Origin: Planktomarina sp.
Lineage (GTDB): Bacteria; Pseudomonadota; Alphaproteobacteria; Rhodobacterales; Rhodobacteraceae
Assembly: GCA_002698165.1 (NCBI GenBank)
Contig: NZVF01000063.1
Coordinates: 28,041-43,207, forward strand
Direction: 5' to 3'
DNA: 15,167 nucleotides
Position 1 is the stretch's first letter, and every line of letters begins with the position of its first letter. The notes beneath the pieces are model-generated. The model ran no database searches. It worked only from the letters and a program-made list of their open reading frames with translations, and had not been told where the DNA came from. Shown one piece after another: positions 7,316 through 14,508 of the stretch. The position numbers were made by a program, and so were the translations under genes.

Positions 7316-8917
7316 TCATGCTGCGTCTTCCAAAATCATATCTGAAAGTTTTTCGCCAATCATAATAGCTGGAGCATTTGTATTTCCTGAGGTGATAACA
7401 GGCATTATGGAACAGTCGGCAACTCTCAAACCATTTATGCCACGTACACGCAATCGTTCATCAACTACAGCCATTTTGTCCTGACCCATTTTGCATGTTC
7501 CAGTGGGGTGGTAGATCGTCACACTTGTATCCCGTGCCCACTTTAAAGTCGCTTCATAATCGTCTGGTGCCACATCTTTGCCAGGGATGACTTCTTCAAT
7601 TATATTGGATTTTAATGGCTCAAACTGGGCTATCTTGCGTGCGATATTTATACCTTTTACGATCGTATTTTGGTCTAATCGGGTCGCTAAATAATTCGGA
7701 TGAATTTTTGGATGTTCGCGCCAATCAGCTGATTTTAGTTCTAAATGTCCGGTACTTTCTGGCCTCAATTGTAGCACTGAGGCCGTAAAAGCAGAAAATT
7801 TGTGGAGTTCTTTTGGTGGTTTTATGGCGCTCCAGGGTTGTATGTGGAACTGGATATCAGGCGTTTCTAACATTGGATCAGTTTTTAAAAATCCAGTACC
7901 TAGGCTCGCTGCCATGGTCATTGGTCCGCTCTGTGTAAGCCCATATTGCAGGGCAATTAACCCTTGCTTAATTAAATTATTTATTTCGGTATTCATTGTT
8001 GGAAGATTTGTTTTAAAAACTGGCCTTGCTTGCAGATGATCCTGAAGGTTTTTTCCTACACCGGGCAAATTTTTCTCAACAGGGATTTCATGTTTTTTTA
8101 GTTCTTTTGCGTCACCAACGCCAGATAGCATTAAGATTTGTGGGGATCCAATAGCGCCAGCACTCAAAATTACTTCACAACGGGCGTTAACAGTTTTGCT
8201 TTGTCCTTTGATATTGATTTGAACACCGTAAGCGTGATTATTTTTGATTAAAATTTTTTCAGCATGTGCATTTGTTATAACGGTTAAATTTTTTCTTTTC
8301 CGTGCTGGTTTGAGGTAAGCAACCGCGCTTGAGCAACGTCTCCCCTTTTCGAGAGTAAGTTGAAAATAACCGACACCTTCCTGATCGGAGCCATTATAAT
8401 CTGGATTGCGCCGATATCCTGCATTGACGGCCGCATCGACCCATTTATCGACAATTTCGCGTTTTAGACGGGTTGGAGAGACCGAAAGCGGACCAGTCTT
8501 GCCACGTGCTGGGTCTAAATCACCGTCACCTTTCCAAGTTTCTGATCGTTTGAAATAGGGTAAGACATCGTCCCAAGCCCAGCCGGTATTTCCGAGTTGA
8601 CGCCAATGATTGAAGTCCTCTGCCTGTCCTCGGACATATAAAAGCCCGTTTATTGAGCTTGAACCACCGAGAACTCGTCCACGTGGCCACGGTATCTTTC
8701 GCCCATTTAAACCCGGGTCATTTTGGGTTTGATAGCACCAATCCGTTTTGGGATTACCCATAGTTTTGAAATAACCAACGGGGATGTGGATCCATGGATT
8801 TCTGTCACTCCCGCCTGCTTCAATTAGGGCAACAGAAAAATTTTTGTTTGCTGACAGACGGTTTGCTAATGCACACCCCGCCGAACCGGCTCCAATAATT
8901 ACAAAGTCAAATTCCAA
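7316..8917 (-). CDS. GMC-family FAD-dependent oxidoreductase (choline dehydrogenase-like)
   Basis: A 533-residue FAD alcohol dehydrogenase of the glucose-methanol-choline family. Visible are the FAD-binding GAGSAG (9-14) with the acidic residue of LIEAGG (E33), GMC signature 1 (GRVLGGSSSING, 80-91), signature 2 (GAIGSPQILMLSGVG, 254-268), the catalytic His in IYHPTGTCKMG (H470), and the C-terminal GNTNAPAIMIGEK (conserved Asn near 512-514). Length is normal for BetA/AlkJ-type enzymes. The substrate is unclear: many such genes are called choline dehydrogenase but act on other alcohols, and no betaine aldehyde dehydrogenase is nearby. The start codon is TTG, preceded five bases upstream by AGGGAG. 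It heads the TerC-TRAP operon and is divergent from iclR, its likely regulator. Confidence 0.9.
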   Translation of the reverse strand: MEFDFVIIGAGSAGCALANRLSANKNFSVALIEAGGSDRNPWIHIPVGYFKTMGNPKTDWCYQTQNDPGLNGRKIPWPRGRVLGGSSSINGLLYVRGQAEDFNHWRQLGNTGWAWDDVLPYFKRSETWKGDGDLDPARGKTGPLSVSPTRLKREIVDKWVDAAVNAGYRRNPDYNGSDQEGVGYFQLTLEKGRRCSSAVAYLKPARKRKNLTVITNAHAEKILIKNNHAYGVQINIKGQSKTVNARCEVILSAGAIGSPQILMLSGVGDAKELKKHEIPVEKNLPGVGKNLQDHLQARPVFKTNLPTMNTEINNLIKQGLIALQYGLTQSGPMTMAASLGTGFLKTDPMLETPDIQFHIQPWSAIKPPKELHKFSAFTASVLQLRPESTGHLELKSADWREHPKIHPNYLATRLDQNTIVKGINIARKIAQFEPLKSNIIEEVIPGKDVAPDDYEATLKWARDTSVTIYHPTGTCKMGQDKMAVVDERLRVRGINGLRVADCSIMPVITSGNTNAPAIMIGEKLSDMILEDAA

Positions 8918-8922
8918 TTTTT

Positions 8923-8928
8923 CTCCCT
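8923..8928 (-). promoter_or_regulatory. Ribosome binding site that fixes a TTG start for the GMC gene
   Basis: AGGGAG on the minus strand is five bases from the TTG at 8917-8915. The encoded N-terminus MEFDFVIIGAGSAG is the normal length before the FAD glycine motif, and no in-frame ATG gives a better start. A TTG start may lower translation. Confidence 0.7.
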
Positions 8929-8952
8929 AAAAGTTAAAAAATGAGACTTTTA
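8928..8952. promoter_or_regulatory. Inverted repeat near the GMC ribosome site (candidate operator)
   Basis: TAAAAGT (8928-8934) and ACTTTTA (8946-8952) are exact reverse complements, 11 bases apart. They adjoin the GMC Shine-Dalgarno in the gap between the divergent GMC and iclR genes, where a repressor could block GMC expression. Confidence 0.3.
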
Positions 8953-8965
8953 TTCCCGTTTATTA

Positions 8966-8984
8966 GCATTTATAGTACATATGC
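8966..8984. promoter_or_regulatory. Imperfect palindrome in the GMC/iclR divergent gap (candidate IclR site)
   Basis: GCATTTATAGTACATATGC is symmetric at 14 of 18 positions around a central base and sits between the two divergent starts. IclR regulators usually bind short palindromes in such gaps and control the divergent operon. Assignment to this IclR is inference. Confidence 0.35.
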
Positions 8985-9032
8985 AGGAAAAGTTAGATTC
9001 GGCAAGCCTGAGAATGTGGTTAGGTGGCTGAG

Positions 9033-9824
9033 ATGAAACAGAGGGTATTGTTGTCAATGTCTCCAAAAAAAAGAGTTCCCACAAATTTTCGTACATTATT
9101 AATTCTGGAGGTTTTAGGAAAATCAGACCGGGCACTTTCTGCCACTGAAATTAATGAAAGGGTAGGGCTGCCTAAGCAAACAATCCATCGCTTGTGCGCT
9201 AAATTGGAGGAAGAAGGGTTTTTGTCTCGAGTTGCTCGAGGAAAGAAGTTAAGGCCAACTCGCCGCGCCAGGCTCATGGCTAGTGGAATTTTGCATACGT
9301 CGAGCGATCATATAGCGCGCCATCAAGTGATGCAGCGAATTGCAGACGAGGTTGGAGAAACAGTAAATTTTGCAATTCCCGACAGTGATGGAATGATTTA
9401 CCTTGAACGTATTGAAACGGATTGGCCATTTCGTGTGCAGTTGCCTGTTGGAACCCATGTTCCATTTCATTGTACCGCTAGTGGTAAAACATTCATGGCT
9501 AGTCTCGCCCCGAAAGTTCGAACCAATATGGTAGGTAGCCTTAGATTGGAAAAGTTGACGAAAAACACCTTAATTGATGCTGAAAACCTTCTCAACGAGT
9601 TAAGGCTCGTGGCAAAACAAGGATATGCCATTGATAATGAAGAATTCGTTGATGGAATGGTAGCTATAGCTGTTCCAATTAAAGATGAATTTGGTCGCTA
9701 TGTCGCGTCTCTGGCATTTCATGGTCCATTGCAAAGGTTAAGTGTTGAGGGCGCCACCTTAAGAAAGGATGTGTTGCTGAATGGGGCAAAAACTATGAAA
9801 GATATTCTTTTTACTGAAACTTAA
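9033..9824 (+). CDS. IclR-family transcriptional regulator
   Basis: A 263-residue cytoplasmic DNA-binding protein. The N-terminal winged helix-turn-helix covers about residues 17-80 (LSATEINERVGLPKQTIHRL is the helix-turn-helix, then LEEEGFLSR). The C-terminal effector domain follows from about 95, with the typical LERIETDWPFRVQLPVGTHV, the CTASGKTFMA segment (147-156) and a run with GYAIDNEEFVDGMVAIAVPI (198-217). Effectors in this family are small aromatic or aliphatic acids. ATG 9033 is chosen because AGGTGG lies five bases upstream; a GTG at 9024 would overlap that site. It is divergent from the GMC-TerC-TRAP operon, so it most likely controls that block. Its 3' end overlaps the convergent lacI gene by 14 bases. 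Confidence 0.9.
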   Translation: MKQRVLLSMSPKKRVPTNFRTLLILEVLGKSDRALSATEINERVGLPKQTIHRLCAKLEEEGFLSRVARGKKLRPTRRARLMASGILHTSSDHIARHQVMQRIADEVGETVNFAIPDSDGMIYLERIETDWPFRVQLPVGTHVPFHCTASGKTFMASLAPKVRTNMVGSLRLEKLTKNTLIDAENLLNELRLVAKQGYAIDNEEFVDGMVAIAVPIKDEFGRYVASLAFHGPLQRLSVEGATLRKDVLLNGAKTMKDILFTET

Positions 9825-10833
9825 TCAAAGTATCTCTTTCCACAATTGTTGTCATTAATTCTTGTGAAGGTGATTTTGGAACATCTAAATTAGGATTGAT
9901 CAAATCTAATAAAACTTTTGCTGCTTTTTGACCCATTTCTTGTTGTGGCACGCGTACTGTCGTAAGGCCAGGTGTGACAACCTGGGCAAGATTGATGTCA
10001 TCGAAACCAGTAATTGAAAAATCATTTGGAATTCTCAAATTTAATTCTTTAGCTCGCAGCATTACCCCAACCGCTATTACATCGCTTGTACAAATTATTG
10101 CTGAAGGACTTTTATGAAATGACAAGATGCGATCTAATGCAGCCCCTGCCTCAGTAAAGCTATACTTACATTGTTCAATGGTTACTATTTTTGTATCTGA
10201 ATTTTCTTTAACAGCATCTTTTATTCCCAGAATTCGTTCTTTGGCTCGATCGTTCCCTGCCTTTAAGCCAGCAATGATGGCGAGTTTTTGATGCCCATAT
10301 GATATTACATGCTCAGCAATTTTTTTTGCTGATTTTCGGTTGTCAAATCCAACAGACGAACATGAAATATCTGTTGAAAAACACCAGGCTAAGACATGTG
10401 GTATTGCGTGTTTTCTAAGAAAGTCCTGGGTTTTTTGTGGGCGATCCTGACCTATCAACAATAGACCATCAGCACCCTGAGATAATAGCGATTGGATTTG
10501 TTCGAACTCCTGTGATGGATCATAGTTTGAGCTTCCGACCAATAATGTTACCCTTGCATGGCTTAAAACTTCTTGAAATGCTTGCAGTCCACTCGCAAAA
10601 ACAGCGTTATCCATTGATGGAATAATTGCGCCAATAGTGTTGGTTCGGTTACTGGCAAGTGCGCGTCCTCCAAAATGTGGCATATATTCCAGTGTCTCAA
10701 TAGCACTCTGGATCCTTAAACGTGTTGGCTCTGCCACTTTTTTTGGATTATTAATACAGCGGGAAATTGAAGCTGTTGAGACACCGGCAAGTTTGGCTAC
10801 ATCTTCGAGTTTGGGGCGCTTTATTAAGTGCAT
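9811..10833 (-). CDS. LacI-family transcriptional regulator, likely repressor of the sulfonate operon
   Basis: A 340-residue DNA-binding protein of normal LacI/GalR length. The helix-turn-helix is at about residues 8-27 (LEDVAKLAGVSTASISRCIN), and the hinge helix region GGRALASNRTNTIG at 55-68. It is followed by a periplasmic-binding-protein-like core: TIGAIIPSMDNAVFASGLQ, SQGADGLLLIG, then FSITGFDDINLAQVVTPGLT with the usual ITGFDD signature. LacI regulators usually bind sugars or sugar-like polyols, and a C3 polyol sulfonate or its keto form would suit, though that is inference. Two LacI-type operators lie in the 107-base gap to hpsN. Its own ribosome site is weak (TTGGA), and the only start consistent with the helix-turn-helix is the ATG at 10833. 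Confidence 0.92.
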   Translation of the reverse strand: MHLIKRPKLEDVAKLAGVSTASISRCINNPKKVAEPTRLRIQSAIETLEYMPHFGGRALASNRTNTIGAIIPSMDNAVFASGLQAFQEVLSHARVTLLVGSSNYDPSQEFEQIQSLLSQGADGLLLIGQDRPQKTQDFLRKHAIPHVLAWCFSTDISCSSVGFDNRKSAKKIAEHVISYGHQKLAIIAGLKAGNDRAKERILGIKDAVKENSDTKIVTIEQCKYSFTEAGAALDRILSFHKSPSAIICTSDVIAVGVMLRAKELNLRIPNDFSITGFDDINLAQVVTPGLTTVRVPQQEMGQKAAKVLLDLINPNLDVPKSPSQELMTTIVERDTLIKFQ

Positions 10834-10863
10834 ATGAAATCCAACAACTTATCTGAGTTAAGA

Positions 10864-10877
10864 TGTAAGCGCTTGCA
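10864..10877. promoter_or_regulatory. LacI-type operator 1 (lacI/hpsN gap)
   Basis: TGTAAGCGCTTGCA is 12/14 symmetric around a central CG, the classic LacI/GalR-family operator form (AANCGNTT core with CpG centre). It lies between the divergent lacI and hpsN genes. A TTGCAT at 10873-10878 could be a -35 element, paired with a weak TACAAG at 10896-10901, so bound repressor would cover the promoter. Confidence 0.65.
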
Positions 10878-10885
10878 TGCGTGAA

Positions 10886-10899
10886 AGCAAGCGCCTACA
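10886..10899. promoter_or_regulatory. LacI-type operator 2 (lacI/hpsN gap)
   Basis: AGCAAGCGCCTACA carries the same GCAAGCGC core as operator 1 in the opposite orientation, again with a CG centre. Centre-to-centre distance is 22 bp, about two helical turns, so two dimers would sit on the same face. The shared 8-bp core (10869-10876 and 10887-10894) is an exact inverted repeat. Its right half matches the palindrome less well than site 1. Confidence 0.5.
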
Positions 10900-10940
10900 A
10901 GTGGAGTCGTAAATACAAATAACTTTGCAGGAAATGCCAA

Positions 10941-12248
10941 ATGGCACGCACCTATTTAAAAAAATCATCTAAAACAGCTTCAACGGGTAGCGATGACGTC
11001 CGAAATACGGTTTTGGGCATTTTAAATGAAATTGAGGCCGGTGGTGATGCTGCTGCCTTAAAATATGCCTCTGAATTTGATGGCTATAGTGGCAATTTAA
11101 TTTTGACAAAAGACGAGATCCAAGATGCGTGTGATTTAGTCCCTGAAAAGTTAAAGAAGGATATTAAATTTGCTCATGCGAACGTAAAACGATTTGCTGA
11201 AGCCCAACGCAGCACAGTTACTGACTTTGAAACAGAAATTGTTCCTGGTCTTATAGCCGGACAAAAGAGTATTCCGTGTAATGCTGCAGGATGTTATGTT
11301 CCTGGTGGTCGCTACAGTCATGTTGCAAGTGCTATAATGACAGTGACTACGGCAAAAGTAGCAGGTTGCCAGCATATAACTGCCTGTTCGCCACCACACA
11401 AGGAAACTGGAATTGCTCCTGCAATCGTTTACGCTGCAAACTTATGTGGCGCAGATAAGATTTTGGCAATGGGCGGTGTGCAGGGCGTGGCGTCAATGAC
11501 CTATGGATTATTTGGTTTGCCGGAAGCTGATATTATTGTTGGTCCGGGAAACCAATTTGTGGCGGAAGCTAAACGTATTCTTTTTGGCCGCGTAGGCATC
11601 GATATGATTGCTGGTCCTACAGACAGCTTGATTATTGCAGATGGTAAAGCGGATGCGGATATTGTTGCAGCTGACTTAGTGGGGCAAGCAGAGCATGGAT
11701 ACAATTCACCTGTTTGGTTAGTCACTGATGATGAGCCACTGGCCCGGCAGGTACTAAAAACTGTACCTGATTTAATTGCTAAGCTACCTCAGTTAAATCG
11801 AATTAATGCAGAAGCGGCATGGCGAGACTACGCAGAAGTAATACTATGTGCAAACCGGGAGGAGATGGCAGCAACGTCAGATGAGTATGCCCCGGAGCAT
11901 TTGACGGTGCAGGCTACTGACCTTGATTGGTGGTTAGATCGTTTGAGTTGTTATGGCTCATTATTCTTGGGTGAAGAAACCACTGTCGCTTATGGAGATA
12001 AAGCTTCTGGACCAAACCATTGTTTGCCTACGTCTAGGTCTGCAAAATATACGGGAGGCCTTTCTGTGCATAAATATATGAAGTTAGTTACTTGGCAGCG
12101 CTCAACACGTGATGGTGCAAAAGATATTGCTATAGCTACGGCTCGAATTTCACGTTTAGAAGGCATGGAAGGCCACGCGCGGACTGCCGATATTAGACTT
12201 GCTAAATACTATCCTGGTGAGAATTTTGATCTCTCTGCACAGGATTAG
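10941..12248 (+). CDS. hpsN: Sulfopropanediol 3-dehydrogenase HpsN (histidinol dehydrogenase family)
   Basis: A 435-residue cytoplasmic zinc-dependent NAD enzyme of the HisD fold. HpsN oxidises (R)-2,3-dihydroxypropane-1-sulfonate in two steps to (R)-sulfolactate with two NAD+. Family residues are intact: zinc ligands Q249 and H252 (DLVGQAEHG), D353 (YGDKASGPNH) and H412 (EGHA), and the catalytic pair E319-H320 (YAPEHL), matching E. coli HisD Q259, H262, D360, H419, E326 and H327 at near-constant offset. The HpsN call rather than HisD rests on context: SDR and zinc alcohol dehydrogenase genes follow, then sulfopyruvate decarboxylase, and no histidine genes are near. AGGA sits eight bases before the ATG. 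It is first in a five-gene operon behind two LacI-type operators. Confidence 0.88.
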   Translation: MARTYLKKSSKTASTGSDDVRNTVLGILNEIEAGGDAAALKYASEFDGYSGNLILTKDEIQDACDLVPEKLKKDIKFAHANVKRFAEAQRSTVTDFETEIVPGLIAGQKSIPCNAAGCYVPGGRYSHVASAIMTVTTAKVAGCQHITACSPPHKETGIAPAIVYAANLCGADKILAMGGVQGVASMTYGLFGLPEADIIVGPGNQFVAEAKRILFGRVGIDMIAGPTDSLIIADGKADADIVAADLVGQAEHGYNSPVWLVTDDEPLARQVLKTVPDLIAKLPQLNRINAEAAWRDYAEVILCANREEMAATSDEYAPEHLTVQATDLDWWLDRLSCYGSLFLGEETTVAYGDKASGPNHCLPTSRSAKYTGGLSVHKYMKLVTWQRSTRDGAKDIAIATARISRLEGMEGHARTADIRLAKYYPGENFDLSAQD

Positions 12249-12251
12249 ATA

Positions 12252-13007
12252 ATGGATAAAAAGTTGTTTGATCTTGAACATAAAGTTGCTTTTGTGACCG
12301 GTGCGTCGAGTGGGCTGGGGCAGGGTGCCGCCAGTGTTCTTGCCACTTATGGAGTAAAAGTCGTCGCAATTGCGAGACGTGAAGAAGCGTTAAAGTCATG
12401 GTCTGACACAATCAAAGGAGAGACTGCAATTCTGGTTGCAGATTTGTCTGATCGTAAGTCGTTAAGGGATATTTCTTCTGAAGCAACGCGCCCTTTTGGT
12501 ACTGCAGATATACTTATCAATGCGGCTGGCATAAATACCCGCCAACCTGCAGATGAAATGACCGATGAGCATTGGGACCTAACACAAAACCTTAATGTTG
12601 CAGCGCCATTTTTTCTTGCCAAAGCACTTGTACCAGGTATGAGAGCGAAACGTTGGGGAAGGATTATTAATTTTGCGTCCCTGCAATCCAAACGGGCGTT
12701 TGAAAACGGTATTAGCTATGGAACTTCTAAAGGCGCCGTCGAGCAAATGACCCGTGCCATGGCTGAAGCTTGGTCTCAGTATGGTATAACTGCAAATGCG
12801 ATTGCACCCGGTTTCTTTCGCACAGAATTGACTGCTCCAATATTTTCTAATCCAGAGTTGACTGCACTAAATGCGGCAAAAACATGTGTTGGTCGTAATG
12901 GAGAAATATCTGATTTGGATGGGCCCATAATATTTTTTTGTTCCCCTGCCTCGAATTATGTGACTGGCCAAACTTTATTTGTTGACGGAGGATATACCGC
13001 GAAATGA
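12252..13007 (+). CDS. hpsO: Short-chain dehydrogenase HpsO, probable DHPS 2-dehydrogenase
   Basis: A 251-residue classical SDR. It shows TGASSGLG (16-23) for the dinucleotide, NAAG (90-93), and the catalytic set N113 or N115, S143, Y156 and K160 (YGTSK), with the C-terminal GQTLFVDGGYT. After strand 2 it has ARREE (41-45) rather than an acidic residue, which suggests NADP(H). In known DHPS pathways HpsO and HpsP together interconvert the S and R forms through the 2-keto intermediate, so both enantiomers reach HpsN. That role is inferred from gene order hpsN-hpsO-hpsP; by sequence alone it could be any SDR acting on a small polyol. It starts three bases after the hpsN stop and overlaps hpsP by ATGA. 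Confidence 0.8.
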   Translation: MDKKLFDLEHKVAFVTGASSGLGQGAASVLATYGVKVVAIARREEALKSWSDTIKGETAILVADLSDRKSLRDISSEATRPFGTADILINAAGINTRQPADEMTDEHWDLTQNLNVAAPFFLAKALVPGMRAKRWGRIINFASLQSKRAFENGISYGTSKGAVEQMTRAMAEAWSQYGITANAIAPGFFRTELTAPIFSNPELTALNAAKTCVGRNGEISDLDGPIIFFCSPASNYVTGQTLFVDGGYTAK

Positions 13008-13999
13008 AAGCTCTAGTAAATACTGCGGTGGATACTTTAGAATATAAGGATCACGTTGCGCCGGTGTCTAAATCTGGTGAGGAGTTGGTAAAAGTCGAAT
13101 ATTCAGGCATTTGTGGTTCTGACATGCATGCTTTCCTTGGTCATGATGTTCGACGACCTACTCCACTTATTCTTGGTCATGAGGCATCAGGCACCATTGT
13201 AGGGGGCAGGCGTGATGGCGTTTGGGTAACGATCAATCCATTAAACGGCTGTGATACCTGTTCATCATGTCGATCGGGAAGATCTAATATTTGTAATAAA
13301 AGACAAATAATTTCGATGCCACCAAGGCCTGGTGCGTTTGCAGAATTTGTGAGTATTCCTTCAAAAAACTTACTGGAAGTGCCTACTTTTGATTTTTTAA
13401 AGTTGGCGGCACTTACAGAACCTCTAGCCTGTGGTTGGCATGCCGCGCGTCTCGGGTTGCGTGCCCAAGACGCTCCTGTGTCTGATTTGAAATGTCTTGT
13501 GTTTGGTGGTGGTGCCATTGGCGTTGGTGCGGCCCTATCTTTGAGGGCAATGGGTGTACAGGACATAACTGTGGTTGAAGTGAATCCTCTACGCCTTGAT
13601 ACCTTAAATGGTATTTCTGGCTTCGAAGTGAGTGATGGTCGAGACCCTAAGGCTGCTGCTCCTGGTTCTGTCGATTTGATCATTGATGGAGTTGGACTTG
13701 CTTCGACGCGGGCGTCCGCATGTGAATTGGCAAAGCCTGGTGGTGTTATTGCTCATATTGGCCTGGGTTCGGGTGAAGGTGGCGTAGACGTGCGACGTTT
13801 AACCCTTCAAGAGATTACATTTATTGGTACCTACACATACACACCGCAAGACTTTTGTGATACTGGCGCCGCAATTTTTTCTGGCCAACTTGGTCCCTTG
13901 GATTGGGTTGAGACCCGTCCTTTATCTGATGGACAAGCTGCCTTCGACGATATCCGGAATGGCCGTGCTGCAGCGCCCAAAATTATTCTTGTTCCCTGA
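13004..13999 (+). CDS. hpsP: Zinc-dependent alcohol dehydrogenase HpsP, probable DHPS 2-dehydrogenase
   Basis: A 331-residue medium-chain dehydrogenase of the sorbitol/threonine dehydrogenase type. Catalytic zinc ligands C37 (GICGSDMH), H59-E60 (GHE) and E139 (TEPLACGWH) are present. Four structural-zinc cysteines lie at 83, 86, 89 and 97. The Rossmann motif is GGGAIG (168-173), and E192 at the end of strand 2 favours NAD(H). Paired with HpsO it would form a DHPS racemising couple, one partner oxidising to the 2-keto sulfonate and the other reducing it. The start overlaps the hpsO stop (ATGA), implying translational coupling; GGAGG lies just before it. The protein is slightly shorter than typical 340-350-residue members. 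Confidence 0.82.
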   Translation: MKALVNTAVDTLEYKDHVAPVSKSGEELVKVEYSGICGSDMHAFLGHDVRRPTPLILGHEASGTIVGGRRDGVWVTINPLNGCDTCSSCRSGRSNICNKRQIISMPPRPGAFAEFVSIPSKNLLEVPTFDFLKLAALTEPLACGWHAARLGLRAQDAPVSDLKCLVFGGGAIGVGAALSLRAMGVQDITVVEVNPLRLDTLNGISGFEVSDGRDPKAAAPGSVDLIIDGVGLASTRASACELAKPGGVIAHIGLGSGEGGVDVRRLTLQEITFIGTYTYTPQDFCDTGAAIFSGQLGPLDWVETRPLSDGQAAFDDIRNGRAAAPKIILVP

Positions 14000-14009
14000 A
14001 AGGATCCTA

Positions 14010-14507
14010 ATGTCTGTAAGTAAAAAAATAGTGAATGATTTTGTTGCTAATGGCATCGAATTCGTAACAACAGTGCCGTGTAAACAGCTTGGTGGAGTAA
14101 TCGATGCAGTCGAGAAAGAACCTAGCATTTACCATATTCCCTCTAACAAAGAAGACGAGGGCATGGGCCTTTGTGCAGGAGCCTTTATGGGTGGCAAACG
14201 CCCTGCTATTATTATGCAAAATACGGCCATTGGCGTGACAATTAACACACTGGTAACTCTGACTCAATTTTACAGAATGCCTTTGCCCATGTTAATCTCG
14301 TATCGGGGTGAGCTCAAAGAACCTGTGGCGTGTCAAGCTGAGATGGCTGTTCACACCAAGGGTCTGCTAAACCAGTTAAACATCCCAACCTATCATTTTC
14401 ATAGGTCTGGTGATGAGGCAGAATTGGATGCAATTCTTAAGTATACATTCATGTGCAACAAACCGGTTGCAATTCTGACTGATGCAACTTTTTGGGGAGG
14501 TTACTAA
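14010..14507 (+). CDS. comD: Sulfopyruvate decarboxylase alpha subunit (ComD)
   Basis: A 165-residue subunit carrying the pyrimidine-side half of a split thiamine diphosphate decarboxylase. With ComE it converts 3-sulfopyruvate to sulfoacetaldehyde and CO2 in the cytoplasm. FVTTVPCKQLGGVI, NKEDEGMGLCAGAFMGGKRPA, IIMQNTAIGVTINTL and LPMLISYRGE follow the order I recall for Methanocaldococcus ComD, and E50 in the KEDEG segment is the likely cofactor-activating Glu. Length is close to the archaeal protein. Start 14010 is chosen for AAAGGA about six bases upstream, directly after the hpsP stop. An open frame continues upstream inside hpsP but is not coding. Phosphonopyruvate decarboxylase is the alternative, argued against by the split subunits and the hps context. 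Confidence 0.9.
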   Translation: MSVSKKIVNDFVANGIEFVTTVPCKQLGGVIDAVEKEPSIYHIPSNKEDEGMGLCAGAFMGGKRPAIIMQNTAIGVTINTLVTLTQFYRMPLPMLISYRGELKEPVACQAEMAVHTKGLLNQLNIPTYHFHRSGDEAELDAILKYTFMCNKPVAILTDATFWGGY

Positions 14508-14508
14508 A

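Noticed and set aside
7316..8917. Dedicated choline-to-betaine dehydrogenase (BetA)
   Set aside because: The family matches, but there is no betB, betI or choline transporter nearby and the adjacent IclR-TRAP context is atypical, so only the GMC family is called.
10941..12248. Histidinol dehydrogenase of histidine synthesis
   Set aside because: The catalytic residues are shared by the family, but the neighbours are hpsO, hpsP and comDE, with no his genes and LacI-type control.
13177..13683. 168-codon open frame antisense to hpsP
   Set aside because: It lies wholly within hpsP, has no family features, and the hpsP frame has intact zinc and Rossmann motifs.
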